Below, piece by piece: positions 31,505 to 39,974 of a stretch of DNA of 43,141 nt (position 1 is the first letter of the stretch; every line of letters begins with the position of its first letter). The notes beneath the pieces were generated by a model. That model did not search any database. It was not told the DNA's origin and saw only the letters and a program-made list of their open reading frames with translations. Where the stretch lies: assembly GCA_035622275.1 (NCBI GenBank), contig DASPVQ010000023.1:1-43141 (forward strand), read 5' to 3'. Both the position numbers and the translations under genes were made by a program. Source of the DNA: Thermoplasmata archaeon (GTDB lineage: Archaea; Thermoplasmatota; Thermoplasmata; Lutacidiplasmatales; UBA184).

Positions 31505-32600
31505 CCCGGGCCGCCCCCGGCGGGGCCAGCTCGAGCACACGGAAGCGCTCGAAGCCGAACAGCAGGTTCTTGGCGGCGAGCCGCACGCGGACCTCGTCCG
31601 CCGGCGTCTTCGCCTGGCCGAGCGCGGCCGCCTGCCGCGCCTCGAAGCCCCAGGCTCCCAGGGCCTCGGCCTGCGTGCGGAACGCGACCTCCTCTAGACC
31701 GACGGCCCGCGCGGCCGCCCTCAGCCGGGTGAAGTTGACGAACGTGGACAGATCGGTCTCGCCCGGCGCTTCGAGCGGGTCCGCGATGACCCGATGGCCG
31801 CGCACGGCCGCCAGCGTCCCCGAGGGGTGCCCGCGCAGGAGCTCCGACTCCTCCATGCCATAGTCGATCACGATCGCGGCCCCCGCCACCAGGTGGTCGG
31901 CGATCTCCCGCACCGTTGCCTCGGCCGCGGGGGCGATCTCGATCACCGTGCCGGGCTCGTCGGGGCGGGGCAGCTCGGGCGGAGGCACCGCTCGCCCGAG
32001 CGCCTGCTCGGCGGCCACGCACCGCTCGCCCGCGAGGCGGAGGCCGAGCTCGCGCCACTCCGTCCCGCTCCAGCGCAGCCGGCGGGCGGGCTGTGCGTCC
32101 AGGAACTCGTTCGCAACGAGCGCGCCCACGAACGGCCCCTCCGACCCGATGCTCTCCGAGCGTCGCACGGGGATCCCTGGGGCGGCCTCTCGGGCCCGGG
32201 ACTCCACCTCGGCGGCTCGAGCGTCCGAACGCTCGACGAACCGGTACTCCAGCCCGAAGCGCTCGTCCCGCAGCGACGCGAGGAGATCGGCGGCGAGCGC
32301 TCCATCCCCGGGCCCGAGCTCGACGAGCTGGAACGGCCGATCCGGGGGCGCCTGCGCCCGCAGCGCGCGGATACGATCGGCGAGGGTAGCTCCGAAGAGC
32401 GGGCTCACGCTGGCGGCGGTGTAGAAGTCGCCGCCGCGCCCGAAGGGGGACGACGCCGCGGCGTAGTAGCCGACGTCCGGGTCGTAGAGCGCGATCTCCA
32501 TGAACCGGTCGAAGGGGAGGAAACCGTCGGCCTCGGCGGCCTCCCGAAGGCGCGTTCGCAGCCCTTCGCGCCGCTCGGCGACCCGTTCCCCCGCGGCCAT
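31497..32600 (-). CDS. MidA-like SAM-dependent methyltransferase (NDUFAF7 family)
   Basis: This 367-residue protein matches the NDUFAF7/MidA (PF02636) group. The N-terminus has FLPFDRFMEIALYDPDVGYY and GGDFYTAASVSPLFGATLA, followed by the SAM-binding LVELGPGDGALAADLL loop, ANEFLDAQPARR and AAIVIDYGMEESELL. In mitochondria NDUFAF7 methylates an arginine of complex I; bacterial and archaeal targets are unknown. ATG 32600 is the start, 20 bases after the PAC2 stop, so the two are likely one transcript. An upstream frame through the PAC2 gene is not used. Confidence 0.87.
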   Translation of the reverse strand: MAAGERVAERREGLRTRLREAAEADGFLPFDRFMEIALYDPDVGYYAAASSPFGRGGDFYTAASVSPLFGATLADRIRALRAQAPPDRPFQLVELGPGDGALAADLLASLRDERFGLEYRFVERSDARAAEVESRAREAAPGIPVRRSESIGSEGPFVGALVANEFLDAQPARRLRWSGTEWRELGLRLAGERCVAAEQALGRAVPPPELPRPDEPGTVIEIAPAAEATVREIADHLVAGAAIVIDYGMEESELLRGHPSGTLAAVRGHRVIADPLEAPGETDLSTFVNFTRLRAAARAVGLEEVAFRTQAEALGAWGFEARQAAALGQAKTPADEVRVRLAAKNLLFGFERFRVLELAPPGAARAR

Positions 32601-32620
32601 CGCCTCGGAGCGCGGGCCGC

Positions 32621-33403
32621 TCAGCCGATGTAGCCGAGGTCCTCGCGCGGGGCGGGCGCGCCCGGCGCGGACGCCTCGGGGTGCTGCTCGGCGTCGTGGA
32701 TCTTCTGGGCGATCCGGTCGATCTCCTGGGCCTTGGCCTGGAGCGCCGCGAGATCGAGGTCGATCTTCACGACCTTGGCGAGCACCTTGAGCACCGCCTC
32801 GGCGGCCCGGGGATCGACGAAGTAGCCGCTCGTCTCCCCCATCAGGCAGACCCCCTCCATGCCGAAGAGCCGGCCGAGCCCGAGGAACAGTCCGCTCGCG
32901 CCGATGAGTCCGCCGCCGGGGTCGTTGCGCGAGAAGACGACGTTGAACTTCTTCATCGCCTCGACCTGGGCCGGACTGGTCGCCGCCCCGAGCACCCGGG
33001 GCTGGTCGACGATGCGCCCCTGCGCGAAACCCGCGAGCGTGAAGACCTCGCGGACCCCGAGGCCGCTGCAGTAGTCGAGGACGCGGTGCGTGATCTCGTA
33101 CTGGCCCTCGGGGCTGATCCCCTGGTAGTCGCCGCCGAGGACCAGGAGGTCGTGCTCGGCGCTCGCCGGCGCCTTCCAGTAGGCGAGGTCGTTGGAGACG
33201 AGGCGGATGAGGCCGGTCTCGCTGACGTACACCTGTGGCGGGAAGAACTTGGCGTAGATCGTCGCGAGGGGCTTGGCGGGCAATTGGTCGCGCAGGTAAT
33301 CCGCCGCGAGCTTCCCGACGTTGCCGACGCCGGGCAGGCCCTCGATCAGGATCGGGTCGTGCAGCGCGACCTTCTCGAGCGAGCGGATGACGACGTCCTC
33401 CAC
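32621..33403 (-). CDS. PAC2-family proteasome assembly chaperone homologue (PbaB-like)
   Basis: This 260-residue protein has the PAC2 fold: ILIEGLPGVGNVGKLAADYL opens the domain, then AKFFPPQVYVSETGLIRLVS, LVLGGDYQGISPEGQYEITH, and LIGASGLFLGLGRLFGMEGV. Archaeal PbaB/PbaA use C-terminal tails to dock on proteasome alpha rings; here the tail ends EDLGYIG, a hydrophobic-Tyr-x-like motif without the usual basic last residue. The GTG start has GGAGGG three bases upstream, and an AT element (GCTTTATC) about 37 bases upstream. It is followed by the MidA-like gene. Confidence 0.88.
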   Translation of the reverse strand: MEDVVIRSLEKVALHDPILIEGLPGVGNVGKLAADYLRDQLPAKPLATIYAKFFPPQVYVSETGLIRLVSNDLAYWKAPASAEHDLLVLGGDYQGISPEGQYEITHRVLDYCSGLGVREVFTLAGFAQGRIVDQPRVLGAATSPAQVEAMKKFNVVFSRNDPGGGLIGASGLFLGLGRLFGMEGVCLMGETSGYFVDPRAAEAVLKVLAKVVKIDLDLAALQAKAQEIDRIAQKIHDAEQHPEASAPGAPAPREDLGYIG

Positions 33404-33434
33404 GGTCCCTCCGCGCGTGGCAGCGGGAGGGCGA

Positions 33435-33442
33435 GGATAAAG
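33435..33442 (-). promoter_or_regulatory. TATA-like element for the PAC2-MidA genes
   Basis: GCTTTATC on the minus strand is centred about 35 bases before the GTG at 33403. It suggests that PAC2 and MidA have their own promoter as well as possible read-through from the upstream ATPase operon. Confidence 0.5.
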
Positions 33443-33466
33443 CCTCGCTTACGGCGATGTAGGCCG

Positions 33467-34234
33467 CTATCCCGCCGCGCGCTCCGCCGGCCCGACCGCC
33501 CAGCCGGTCGGGCTCACGTGCACCGGCGCGATCCGCGTCAGATCGGGCCGGTTCCCGACCTTCTCGACCACGATCGAATGGCCGAAGCGCTCCGCGCGCG
33601 GCTCGCTCTTGAGCTCGAAGACGAGGTCGGAGAGATCGTGGAGCAATCCGTAGACCGCCCGGTCGTGGGCGAGGGAGTGGGCGGTGAGGAGCGCCTGGCC
33701 GCCGACGGTGCGGCAGCGGTGGCGGATCTGGCGGGCCACGGTCGTCACGTCGTGCGGCTCGAGGACCTCGAGGAAGAAGTCGACCGAGTCGAGGACGAGC
33801 CGGAACGGGTGGTCGAACTCGGCGAGGTCGCTGAGCATCCGGCTCGTGAGGCTGAACGGCTTCGGGCTCTCCGCGGCTCCGCTGCGGCTCGCGATCAGCT
33901 GCTCGACGCTGAGCCCCTTCTCGCGGGCGCGGGCGATGTCGAGCCCGTGGACCAGCACGCGCTCGTAGTATTCGTCGGCGAGGTTGACGACCTTGATCTC
34001 GGCCGGGTCCCAGCCGAAGTCCTCGAAGGCCCTCGTGACGTCCTCGGTCCGCTCGAACGTCGTGTAGAACAGGACCGGAACGCTGCCGACACCCGCGTGC
34101 GCGAACTGCTTGGCGAGCAGCGGCGCCCCGGAGCCGGAGTGGCCGGCGAGCAGCGCGAGCCAACCCGGCGGGAGCGCCGGCCAGAGCGCGTCGTCGATCT
34201 CCGGGATGCCCAGGACCCGCGTGTCGTCGCCCAC
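33467..34234 (-). CDS. RAD55/KaiC-like protein with degraded Walker A
   Basis: This 255-residue RecA-fold protein lines up with RAD55-type ATPases: VLGIPEIDDALWPALPPGWL at the N-terminus, VLFYTTFERTEDVTRAFEDF, and the Walker B region FRLVLDSVDFFLE. The P-loop position reads GHSGSGAPL (31-39): the Gly pattern remains, but the catalytic Lys is Ala37 and the next Ser/Thr is Pro. It is therefore unlikely to hydrolyse ATP normally. It is the third of three RecA-fold genes in the operon, two bases downstream of the second, and starts at GTG. Confidence 0.8.
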   Translation of the reverse strand: MGDDTRVLGIPEIDDALWPALPPGWLALLAGHSGSGAPLLAKQFAHAGVGSVPVLFYTTFERTEDVTRAFEDFGWDPAEIKVVNLADEYYERVLVHGLDIARAREKGLSVEQLIASRSGAAESPKPFSLTSRMLSDLAEFDHPFRLVLDSVDFFLEVLEPHDVTTVARQIRHRCRTVGGQALLTAHSLAHDRAVYGLLHDLSDLVFELKSEPRAERFGHSIVVEKVGNRPDLTRIAPVHVSPTGWAVGPAERAAG

Positions 34235-34236
34235 GC

Positions 34237-34818
34237 CTAGCGTCCCCGGCCCACGTCGATCGTCTCGTCGACGAGGAGGTTGAGCATCTGCTCGAGCCCG
34301 TGCGGGTCCTCGTCCGAGGTCTCGAGGATCACCGCGAGCACGTTGCGGCTCTTCAGGTTCGTGAGGAAGATGTGGAAGAACTCGTTGAGCAGATGCGTTG
34401 GGTTGTGGATCGCGAGCGAGTTCACGCTGTCGATGACGACGATCGAGCGCGCATGCGGGTACTTGCGCAGCAGGTAGTCGACCCGCAGCATGATCTCCTC
34501 GAGCGCCCGCGGGGTCTCGACGTACGTCGAGTTCGGCAGGGGATCGGAGTAGTTCATCATGATATGGCTGATCGCGTCGACGAACGAGATCCGGTCGGCG
34601 GGCACGTCGAGCGCCTGGGCGAGCGACCAGACGAACGCGGCGGGGTTCGTCACCGTCACGTAGATCGTGTGGGCGTTCGTCTCCGACCCGACGTCGCGCA
34701 GCGTCGCGTTCAGCACCGCGAAGTAGTGGTCGGCGTACTCGCGCGGGTCCAGCTTCAGCGCGACCGCGCTGCCGCCGGGGAGCGCCCGGAGCCGGTCGCC
34801 GATGTCCGCCGGCGGCAC
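34237..34818 (-). CDS. RecA-fold protein without a P-loop
   Basis: This 193-residue product lacks any Walker A motif but keeps the rest of a KaiC/RAD55-like core: AVALKLDPREYADHYFAVLN, TIYVTVTNPAAFVWSLAQAL, a Walker-B-like SIVVIDSVNSLAIHN and LSRNV-type strands near NLKSRNVLAVILETSDED. Archaeal proteins like this are sometimes grouped as inactive RecA-superfamily regulators near signalling proteins. It starts at GTG four bases after the intact ATPase stop, and the next paralogue follows two bases after its own stop, so all three are translationally close. Function is unknown. Confidence 0.72.
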   Translation of the reverse strand: MPPADIGDRLRALPGGSAVALKLDPREYADHYFAVLNATLRDVGSETNAHTIYVTVTNPAAFVWSLAQALDVPADRISFVDAISHIMMNYSDPLPNSTYVETPRALEEIMLRVDYLLRKYPHARSIVVIDSVNSLAIHNPTHLLNEFFHIFLTNLKSRNVLAVILETSDEDPHGLEQMLNLLVDETIDVGRGR

Positions 34819-34822
34819 GGGC

Positions 34823-35629
34823 CTACGTCTCCTCCGGGTTCTGGCCCTTGAGGTGGGGCGCCATCAGCAGCCCGATCGGCGTGAGATCGATCACGTACTG
34901 CGCGCGCGAATGCGCGGTGCCGCGCATCTTCACGACCTGGAGGACGCGCAGGATGTCGCCCTGGCGACGGGTGTTCCACAGCAGGACCACTCCGTCCACG
35001 ATCGCCTCCTCGACCCCGTGCAACGAGTAGCGCCCCGCTTGCGGCCCGATCTCCGAGACGAGGATCGACGTGCAGCCGAGCTGGCTCAGGGTCTGGCCGA
35101 GCCGCAGCATGAAGTCGCGGATCCGCTCGTCGCGCCGGATCCGGTAGCAGACGGAGGTCAGGCTGTCGAGCACGAGGCGCTTGACCCCCAGCGACTCGAC
35201 GAGCTCGTGGATCGTGCGGATCAGGATGTCGATCTCGTCCGGGGTCAGCTCCTCGTGCTCGAGCCCGAGACGGTCGTAGATCGCGGGGAGGTCGGCGAAC
35301 ACGAGCGAGCCGTCGCGCACGAGGTCGGTCCGGAAGAACTCGAAGGTCGAGAGGTTCTGGATCAGCTTCTGCGACGCCTCGGTGACCGACAGGAACAACG
35401 ATCGCTCGCCGCGCTCCGCCCCACGGACCAGGAACTCGAGGCTGAGCGTCGTCTTGCCGGTGCCGACGCTGCCGGCGACGAGGATCATGTTGCCCCGGGG
35501 GATCCCGCCCGCGAGGATGTTGTCGAGTCCCTCGATACCGGTGGCGCAGCGCTCCAACACGGCCGCCGGGGCCAGCAGCGCGCGCGGCGCGGACGGCGCC
35601 GCCGGCGTCGCCTCCGGAGGAACCTCCAT
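34823..35629 (-). CDS. RAD55/KaiC-like ATPase with intact P-loop
   Basis: I start this at ATG 35629 (MEVPPEATPAAPSA), giving 268 residues; a longer frame runs back through the HerA-type gene. The RecA core is complete: GIEGLDNILAGGIPRGNMIL, Walker A GSVGTGKTT (53-61), FLSVTEASQKLIQNL, Walker B RLVLDSLTSV (about 151-160) and a C-terminal VEEAIVDGVVLLW, then KMRGTAHSRAQYVIDLTPIG. KaiC-type proteins form rings or filaments and often act in signalling or DNA processes. It follows the HerA-like gene by 23 bases and precedes two degraded paralogues, so it may be the only active motor of the set. Confidence 0.87.
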   Translation of the reverse strand: MEVPPEATPAAPSAPRALLAPAAVLERCATGIEGLDNILAGGIPRGNMILVAGSVGTGKTTLSLEFLVRGAERGERSLFLSVTEASQKLIQNLSTFEFFRTDLVRDGSLVFADLPAIYDRLGLEHEELTPDEIDILIRTIHELVESLGVKRLVLDSLTSVCYRIRRDERIRDFMLRLGQTLSQLGCTSILVSEIGPQAGRYSLHGVEEAIVDGVVLLWNTRRQGDILRVLQVVKMRGTAHSRAQYVIDLTPIGLLMAPHLKGQNPEET

Positions 35630-35652
35630 CGGTAGAACGAGCGAATCCGCCC

Positions 35653-38001
35653 CTAAGAGGGTTGTGCTGGGCGGGCATCGTTTCTCGGTAGCGGAGGCGG
35701 GCTCGTCGGGACCGGCCACGGCATCCGGCGAGGATCGATCGTCCAGCACGGGCCGTTGGGTCCCCGACCGATCGCCAGGATCGCCCCCGCGCGTCCGAGC
35801 TGGCTCCCCACCGCCCGCAGGCCCCGACCGCCGGGGTCGCCGGCGCGGCGCAGCCCCGCCAGCGATACCGTCGTGGGGCGGCCGTCCGCCGGCGCGCCGA
35901 TCTGCTGCCGGATCGAGTCGAGGATCGCCTCGACGGCCGTGGCCATGGTCCGGGTAAGTTCGCCCGGCCCCGGCTCCGCCGCCGGCGGTCGGTCGTCCTT
36001 CGGTGGCGGAGGGGCGCCCGGGTCGTCGGCCGGTGCTTCGAGCGGACGGTGCGCCCGCGGGATTCGGGCGGCGCGGATCCATTCCACGGTGACTCCCTTG
36101 CCGAGGAGGGCGATCGCGCGGCCGCGCGGGAGCGCGAGAATCGCCTCGGCGGAGACGCCGTTCACCGAGCGTGCGACCTCGCGCGCCTCGGCCGGTGAGC
36201 CCCGGAAGACGACGAGGTCGGCGACGTTCGTCCAGAGCGACTCCGCGACCGGTTCCGGCAGCGACGCGACGGCCTGCGTGGCGAGCACCACGTGCACGTC
36301 GCGTCGCCGTCCGAGGCGCAGCATCTCGGCGAGGCTCTCATGCCCGAACCACTGGGCCTCGTCGAGCAGGACGAACGTCTTCGCCGGCGGGCTACGGGCG
36401 AGCAGCTCCGCCCAGACGAGCGCCAGGTAGACCGAGAGCAGGTAGCGGGCGGTCGACTCGCCGACGATCGCGGCGTCCCCGCTCACGAGCACCACGCGTC
36501 CCGGCGCCACGAGGTCCGTGGCGGACAGCGTCGGGGGATGCGCGCACAGCATCCGGGCGAGCACCGGGCTGCGCACGACCTCGTAGATCAGCCGACGGGC
36601 GCCATCGGCGTCCTCCGGTCGTTCCCGGATCCGGTCGGCGAGCGAACGGACGGCCTCCATCGCCTCCACGGGTACGAGGCGGAAGCCCCGGGCCTGCGCC
36701 TCCAAGAGGCGATGCGCCTCGACCAGCGTGCCCCCGGGCAGCGCGGCCGCCGCGCGAAGCGCCCGCGTCAGCATCTCCTCGAGCCGGGGCCCCCAGAAGC
36801 CCGCGTCCGCGTAGCGACCCGATCGCACGCGCCTCAACGCGTGAACGAGATCGTTGAGGGCGCGCTCGCGCACCGCCGGGCTCGCGGCGGAGTCCGTGCC
36901 CATCGACGCGAGCGCGTTGATCCCCGGGGCCGACGCCGTGTCGATCCAGGTAAGTCGCCGTCGGGCCTCGGGCGGCAGCTCGGCGCGGAGCGTCCGAGCG
37001 GTGTCACCGATCGGGTCCAGGAGGATGACGCCTCCCGCGTCGACCGCGCGTCGGGAGAGCGCGAGCAGCAGGGAGCTCTTGCCCATCCCGGTCTCGCCTA
37101 GGATCGCCAGGTGTCGCCCTTGCCCGACCTCGATCGCGGGTCCGACGACGCGTCCCGAGCTCGCCCGACCAAGGGGGAGGATCCACGCGGTCGAGGGGGG
37201 CGGCACGCCGACGCCCAGCGTTCCGGACGTGGGCGAGGGAAGGATCGACATCAGGTCGGCCTCGGTCGCCGGGAACGACGGCGGACCGCTCGCGGACCAC
37301 CACCGGCGGGGACGGAACCGCAGGCCGCTCGCTTCCGCGCCGGCACTGGCCACCTCCAGAGCATGCGCCGCCCGCTCGACCGGTCCGGGAACGTCGGATT
37401 CCGCCCGGACCGTGCACGAGGCGGACCACAGGGGACCGGGTGTCGCCGTATCGTCCGCCGCTCGGTGGGCCGAGGGGACCGGGAGCGGAAGCCCCCGGCC
37501 CGCAACGGGGGGTCGGGGTGCGGGGTCCGCCCTCGGTGCTCGCGCCCGAACCAGCGGGGCCGGTCGAAGCCACCATGTCGCCCAAGCCCCGGATGGAAGG
37601 GACGCGAGCGCCGTGGCCGTCGCGTCGAAGAGCCCGACCGTCTCCTGGCGCGCGCAGAGCCGGACCGGCCAGGCACGGACCGGCACGCCGTCCCACGGGA
37701 CGCCTGCTAGGGCGACCGGGGCACCGTCGCGCCGCGCGCTCCAGCGATCGTCCTCGTACGCCGGCACCAGCGTCCGGCTCATCCACCGCGCACTCGCCGG
37801 CGTCGGTGCCTCGAGCGTGACCAGCGGAGGATGCCCGGAGCCGATCGACAGACGGAAGGCGAGCCCCGTCGCGTGCGCCGCGCGCAGCGCCGCGGCCAGC
37901 CGCGCGGCGAACGCGATCGTGTCGCCCGGCCGGGGGACCGGTGCGGCCCGGGACTGGTACCGCCAGCGGGAGACGACGGTCGCTTCGCCCGTGAGTGACA
38001 C
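35653..38001 (-). CDS. Soluble HerA/VirD4-type P-loop ATPase
   Basis: This 782-residue protein has an FtsK/HerA-superfamily motor at about 285-660: Walker A GETGMGKSS (302-310), strand GGVILLDPIGDTARTL, Walker B TFVLLDEAQ (about 542-550), and VVLATQAVASLPEPVAESLW, where the ATQ is the superfamily sensor. The first 290 residues form an unrecognised region with no membrane helix, unlike conjugation-type VirD4. The end (about 690-782) looks like a small helical, possibly winged-helix, DNA-binding domain. Such motors pump DNA or drive pilus and repair machines. No relaxase, NurA or pilus gene is adjacent. The GTG start lacks a clear ribosome-binding site; the divergent DRG gene lies about 125 bases away. 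Confidence 0.83.
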   Translation of the reverse strand: MSLTGEATVVSRWRYQSRAAPVPRPGDTIAFAARLAAALRAAHATGLAFRLSIGSGHPPLVTLEAPTPASARWMSRTLVPAYEDDRWSARRDGAPVALAGVPWDGVPVRAWPVRLCARQETVGLFDATATALASLPSGAWATWWLRPAPLVRARAPRADPAPRPPVAGRGLPLPVPSAHRAADDTATPGPLWSASCTVRAESDVPGPVERAAHALEVASAGAEASGLRFRPRRWWSASGPPSFPATEADLMSILPSPTSGTLGVGVPPPSTAWILPLGRASSGRVVGPAIEVGQGRHLAILGETGMGKSSLLLALSRRAVDAGGVILLDPIGDTARTLRAELPPEARRRLTWIDTASAPGINALASMGTDSAASPAVRERALNDLVHALRRVRSGRYADAGFWGPRLEEMLTRALRAAAALPGGTLVEAHRLLEAQARGFRLVPVEAMEAVRSLADRIRERPEDADGARRLIYEVVRSPVLARMLCAHPPTLSATDLVAPGRVVLVSGDAAIVGESTARYLLSVYLALVWAELLARSPPAKTFVLLDEAQWFGHESLAEMLRLGRRRDVHVVLATQAVASLPEPVAESLWTNVADLVVFRGSPAEAREVARSVNGVSAEAILALPRGRAIALLGKGVTVEWIRAARIPRAHRPLEAPADDPGAPPPPKDDRPPAAEPGPGELTRTMATAVEAILDSIRQQIGAPADGRPTTVSLAGLRRAGDPGGRGLRAVGSQLGRAGAILAIGRGPNGPCWTIDPRRMPWPVPTSPPPLPRNDARPAQPS

Positions 38002-38125
38002 GCCGGCCGCCCCGAGACCACGGGCCGTCCGAGGTCGTCACGCTGCCTTCCCCGACGGTGCGTGAACGGTGCGCGGTCGCCACGCTCAAGTGGTCGGCGG
38101 CGTCCGGAGGCGCCGGTCGGTGCCG

Positions 38126-39253
38126 ATGTCGTCGCTCGAGGAGCAGATCACGGCGGTCGAGGAGGAGATCCGTGACACCCCGTACAACAAGGCGACGAGC
38201 TCGCACATCGGGCGGCTCAAGGCGAAGCTCGCGGTGCTGCGCCTCGAGCGCGAGACACGGGCCAAGGGCCGGGGCGGCGGAACCGGCTACGCGGTCCGCA
38301 AGAGCGGCCATGCGACGGTGGGACTGGTCGGCTACCCGTCGGTCGGCAAGTCGACGCTGCTCAACCGGCTGACCGCCGCCGAGAGCGAGACGGGCGCCTA
38401 CGACTTCACGACGGTCTCGATCATCCCGGGCATGCTCCGCTGGGGCGGAGCGTCGATCCAGATCCTCGATATGCCCGGTCTCGTGCCGGGCGCGGCCCGC
38501 GGGAAGGGACGCGGACGGGAGGTGCTCTCCGTGGTCCGGTCCGTCGACCTGATCCTGTTCATGATCGATCCGGAGCACACGAACCTGCGGGCGTTGATCG
38601 CCGAGCTCGAGGGCGCCGGGGTCCGGATCAACGGACGGCCGCCCAAGATCGTGATCGCCCGCACCGACCGCGGCGGACTGACGATCTCGAGCACGGTGCG
38701 CCTATCCCATCTGGCCGGTGGGCTCGCGGGCCAGATCGCGCGCGAGTTCGGGCTGCACAACGGCTCGATCGTCTTCCGCGAGGACGCGACCGCGGACCAG
38801 CTGATCGACGCGCTCGCGGGGAACCGGGTCTACGTCACCGCGTTGCTCGCCGTCAACAAGAGCGACCTGCTGACCCCGGCCGAGCGCGCGCGCCTCGTGC
38901 TCGAGCAGCGACCGTTCGACCCCATCTTCGTCTCCGCCCGCGACCGGCTGGGTCTCGACGCGCTCGTCGACCGTATCGGACACGCGCTGCGCTTCATCCG
39001 GATCTACGTGAAGCCTCCCGGCCGGCCCGCGGACACCGAGGAGCCGGTGATCCTGCGCGAGGGCGACGGCGTCCAGGCCCTGCTCGCCCGCCTGCCCGGA
39101 GAGCTCGACCGGACGTTCCGCTCGGCTCAGGTCTGGGGGCGGAGCGCGCGGTTCCCCGGTCAGACGGTCGGGCGCGATCACGTGCTCGCCGACGAGGATA
39201 TCGTCACCGTGCTCGTCGCCCGGGGCGCGGCGCGCGCGGTCGCGCAAGGGTGA
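38126..39253 (+). CDS. drg: DRG-family GTPase (OBG-like, with TGS domain)
   Basis: This 375-residue translation-factor GTPase is of the DRG group. A helical N-terminus (LEEQITAVEEEIRDTPYNKA, then GRLKAKLAVLRLERE) precedes the G domain: G1 GYPSVGKST, switch DFTTVSIIPGMLRWGG, G3 DMPG, and G4 NKSD. The end (about 300-375) is a TGS domain (RIYVKPPGRPADTEEPVILR). DRG proteins bind ribosomes and are found in archaea and eukaryotes. The start ATG 38126 is chosen because the frame further upstream is GC-rich filler. Its last 50 bases overlap the convergent fibrillarin gene. Confidence 0.92.
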   Translation: MSSLEEQITAVEEEIRDTPYNKATSSHIGRLKAKLAVLRLERETRAKGRGGGTGYAVRKSGHATVGLVGYPSVGKSTLLNRLTAAESETGAYDFTTVSIIPGMLRWGGASIQILDMPGLVPGAARGKGRGREVLSVVRSVDLILFMIDPEHTNLRALIAELEGAGVRINGRPPKIVIARTDRGGLTISSTVRLSHLAGGLAGQIAREFGLHNGSIVFREDATADQLIDALAGNRVYVTALLAVNKSDLLTPAERARLVLEQRPFDPIFVSARDRLGLDALVDRIGHALRFIRIYVKPPGRPADTEEPVILREGDGVQALLARLPGELDRTFRSAQVWGRSARFPGQTVGRDHVLADEDIVTVLVARGAARAVAQG

Positions 39254-39974
39254 GGCGCGGCCGCTCGCCGAACAGCTCGGCCCGCGCGCGCCCGCCCACG
39301 AGGTAGTGGCCGCGGTGGAACGGCTCGAGCTCGACGGACGGCGCGAGATCGAAGCCCCCTCGCAGGGCCCGTTCCGCGTCGGCGAGGTGCCCGGACGCTT
39401 CGGCGTCGCGCCCCATGCTGGGGGTCTTGAGGGCCATCACGAACGCGGCGCCGGGCCGATCGAGGAACAGCGCGGCGTTCTCGCGCGCGATCGCGACCTG
39501 GTCGGGCTGGGCGATGTCCGCGTAGATCCCGCGGACCGGCGGGACGAGGTGGGCGAACGCGCGGGGCGCGCGCGCGTCCGCGAGGATCGGAAGGAGGTTC
39601 GGCCACCGCTCGGCGAGCGACAGCAGTCGGGCGAACGACCTCGGGCTGCGTTCGAGCGCGTAGACGCGGCCCGCCGGGCCGACGAGGTCGGCGACGTGGC
39701 TCGCGGTCGTCCCGCTCGCCGCCCCGAGGTAGAGCCACGTCTCCTCCACGGTCGGCACGGGACCGGTCCATCGGTGGAGAATCGCCGCCGCGAGCTTCGA
39801 GCGCCCCGGCTCGAAGGCGCGGAACGCACGGGCCCCGAGCTCGACCCACCGCTCTCCGTAGACCGGCGGCGGCCGCGCGACCGCCTCCGTGAACAGCTGG
39901 ACCCGGTCCGCCACGTTCGAGCGGGCGAGCCGCGGGTACGTGCGATCGGTATCGAAGCGTCGGGCGGCCCTCAC
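39204..39974 (-). CDS. flpA: Fibrillarin-like rRNA/tRNA 2'-O-methyltransferase
   Basis: This 256-residue protein is the archaeal box C/D RNP methyltransferase. It has the family sequence VYGERWVELGARAFRAFEPG, then WLYLGAASGTTASHVADLVG (SAM-binding), VYALERSPRSFARLL, IYADIAQPDQVAIARENAAL and an end GHYLVGGRAR. It uses guide RNAs bound to Nop5 to methylate rRNA and tRNA ribose. The GTG start overlaps the nop5 stop by four bases, matching the conserved archaeal nop5-flpA pair. A basic tail of about 25 residues extends beyond the usual end into the region overlapping the DRG gene. Confidence 0.93.
   Translation of the reverse strand: MRAARRFDTDRTYPRLARSNVADRVQLFTEAVARPPPVYGERWVELGARAFRAFEPGRSKLAAAILHRWTGPVPTVEETWLYLGAASGTTASHVADLVGPAGRVYALERSPRSFARLLSLAERWPNLLPILADARAPRAFAHLVPPVRGIYADIAQPDQVAIARENAALFLDRPGAAFVMALKTPSMGRDAEASGHLADAERALRGGFDLAPSVELEPFHRGHYLVGGRARAELFGERPRLTLARPRAPRPGRRAR

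Noticed and set aside
35653-38001. Conjugation (type IV secretion) locus
   Set aside because: The ATPase lacks membrane helices, and no relaxase, VirB4, pilin or integrase is nearby.
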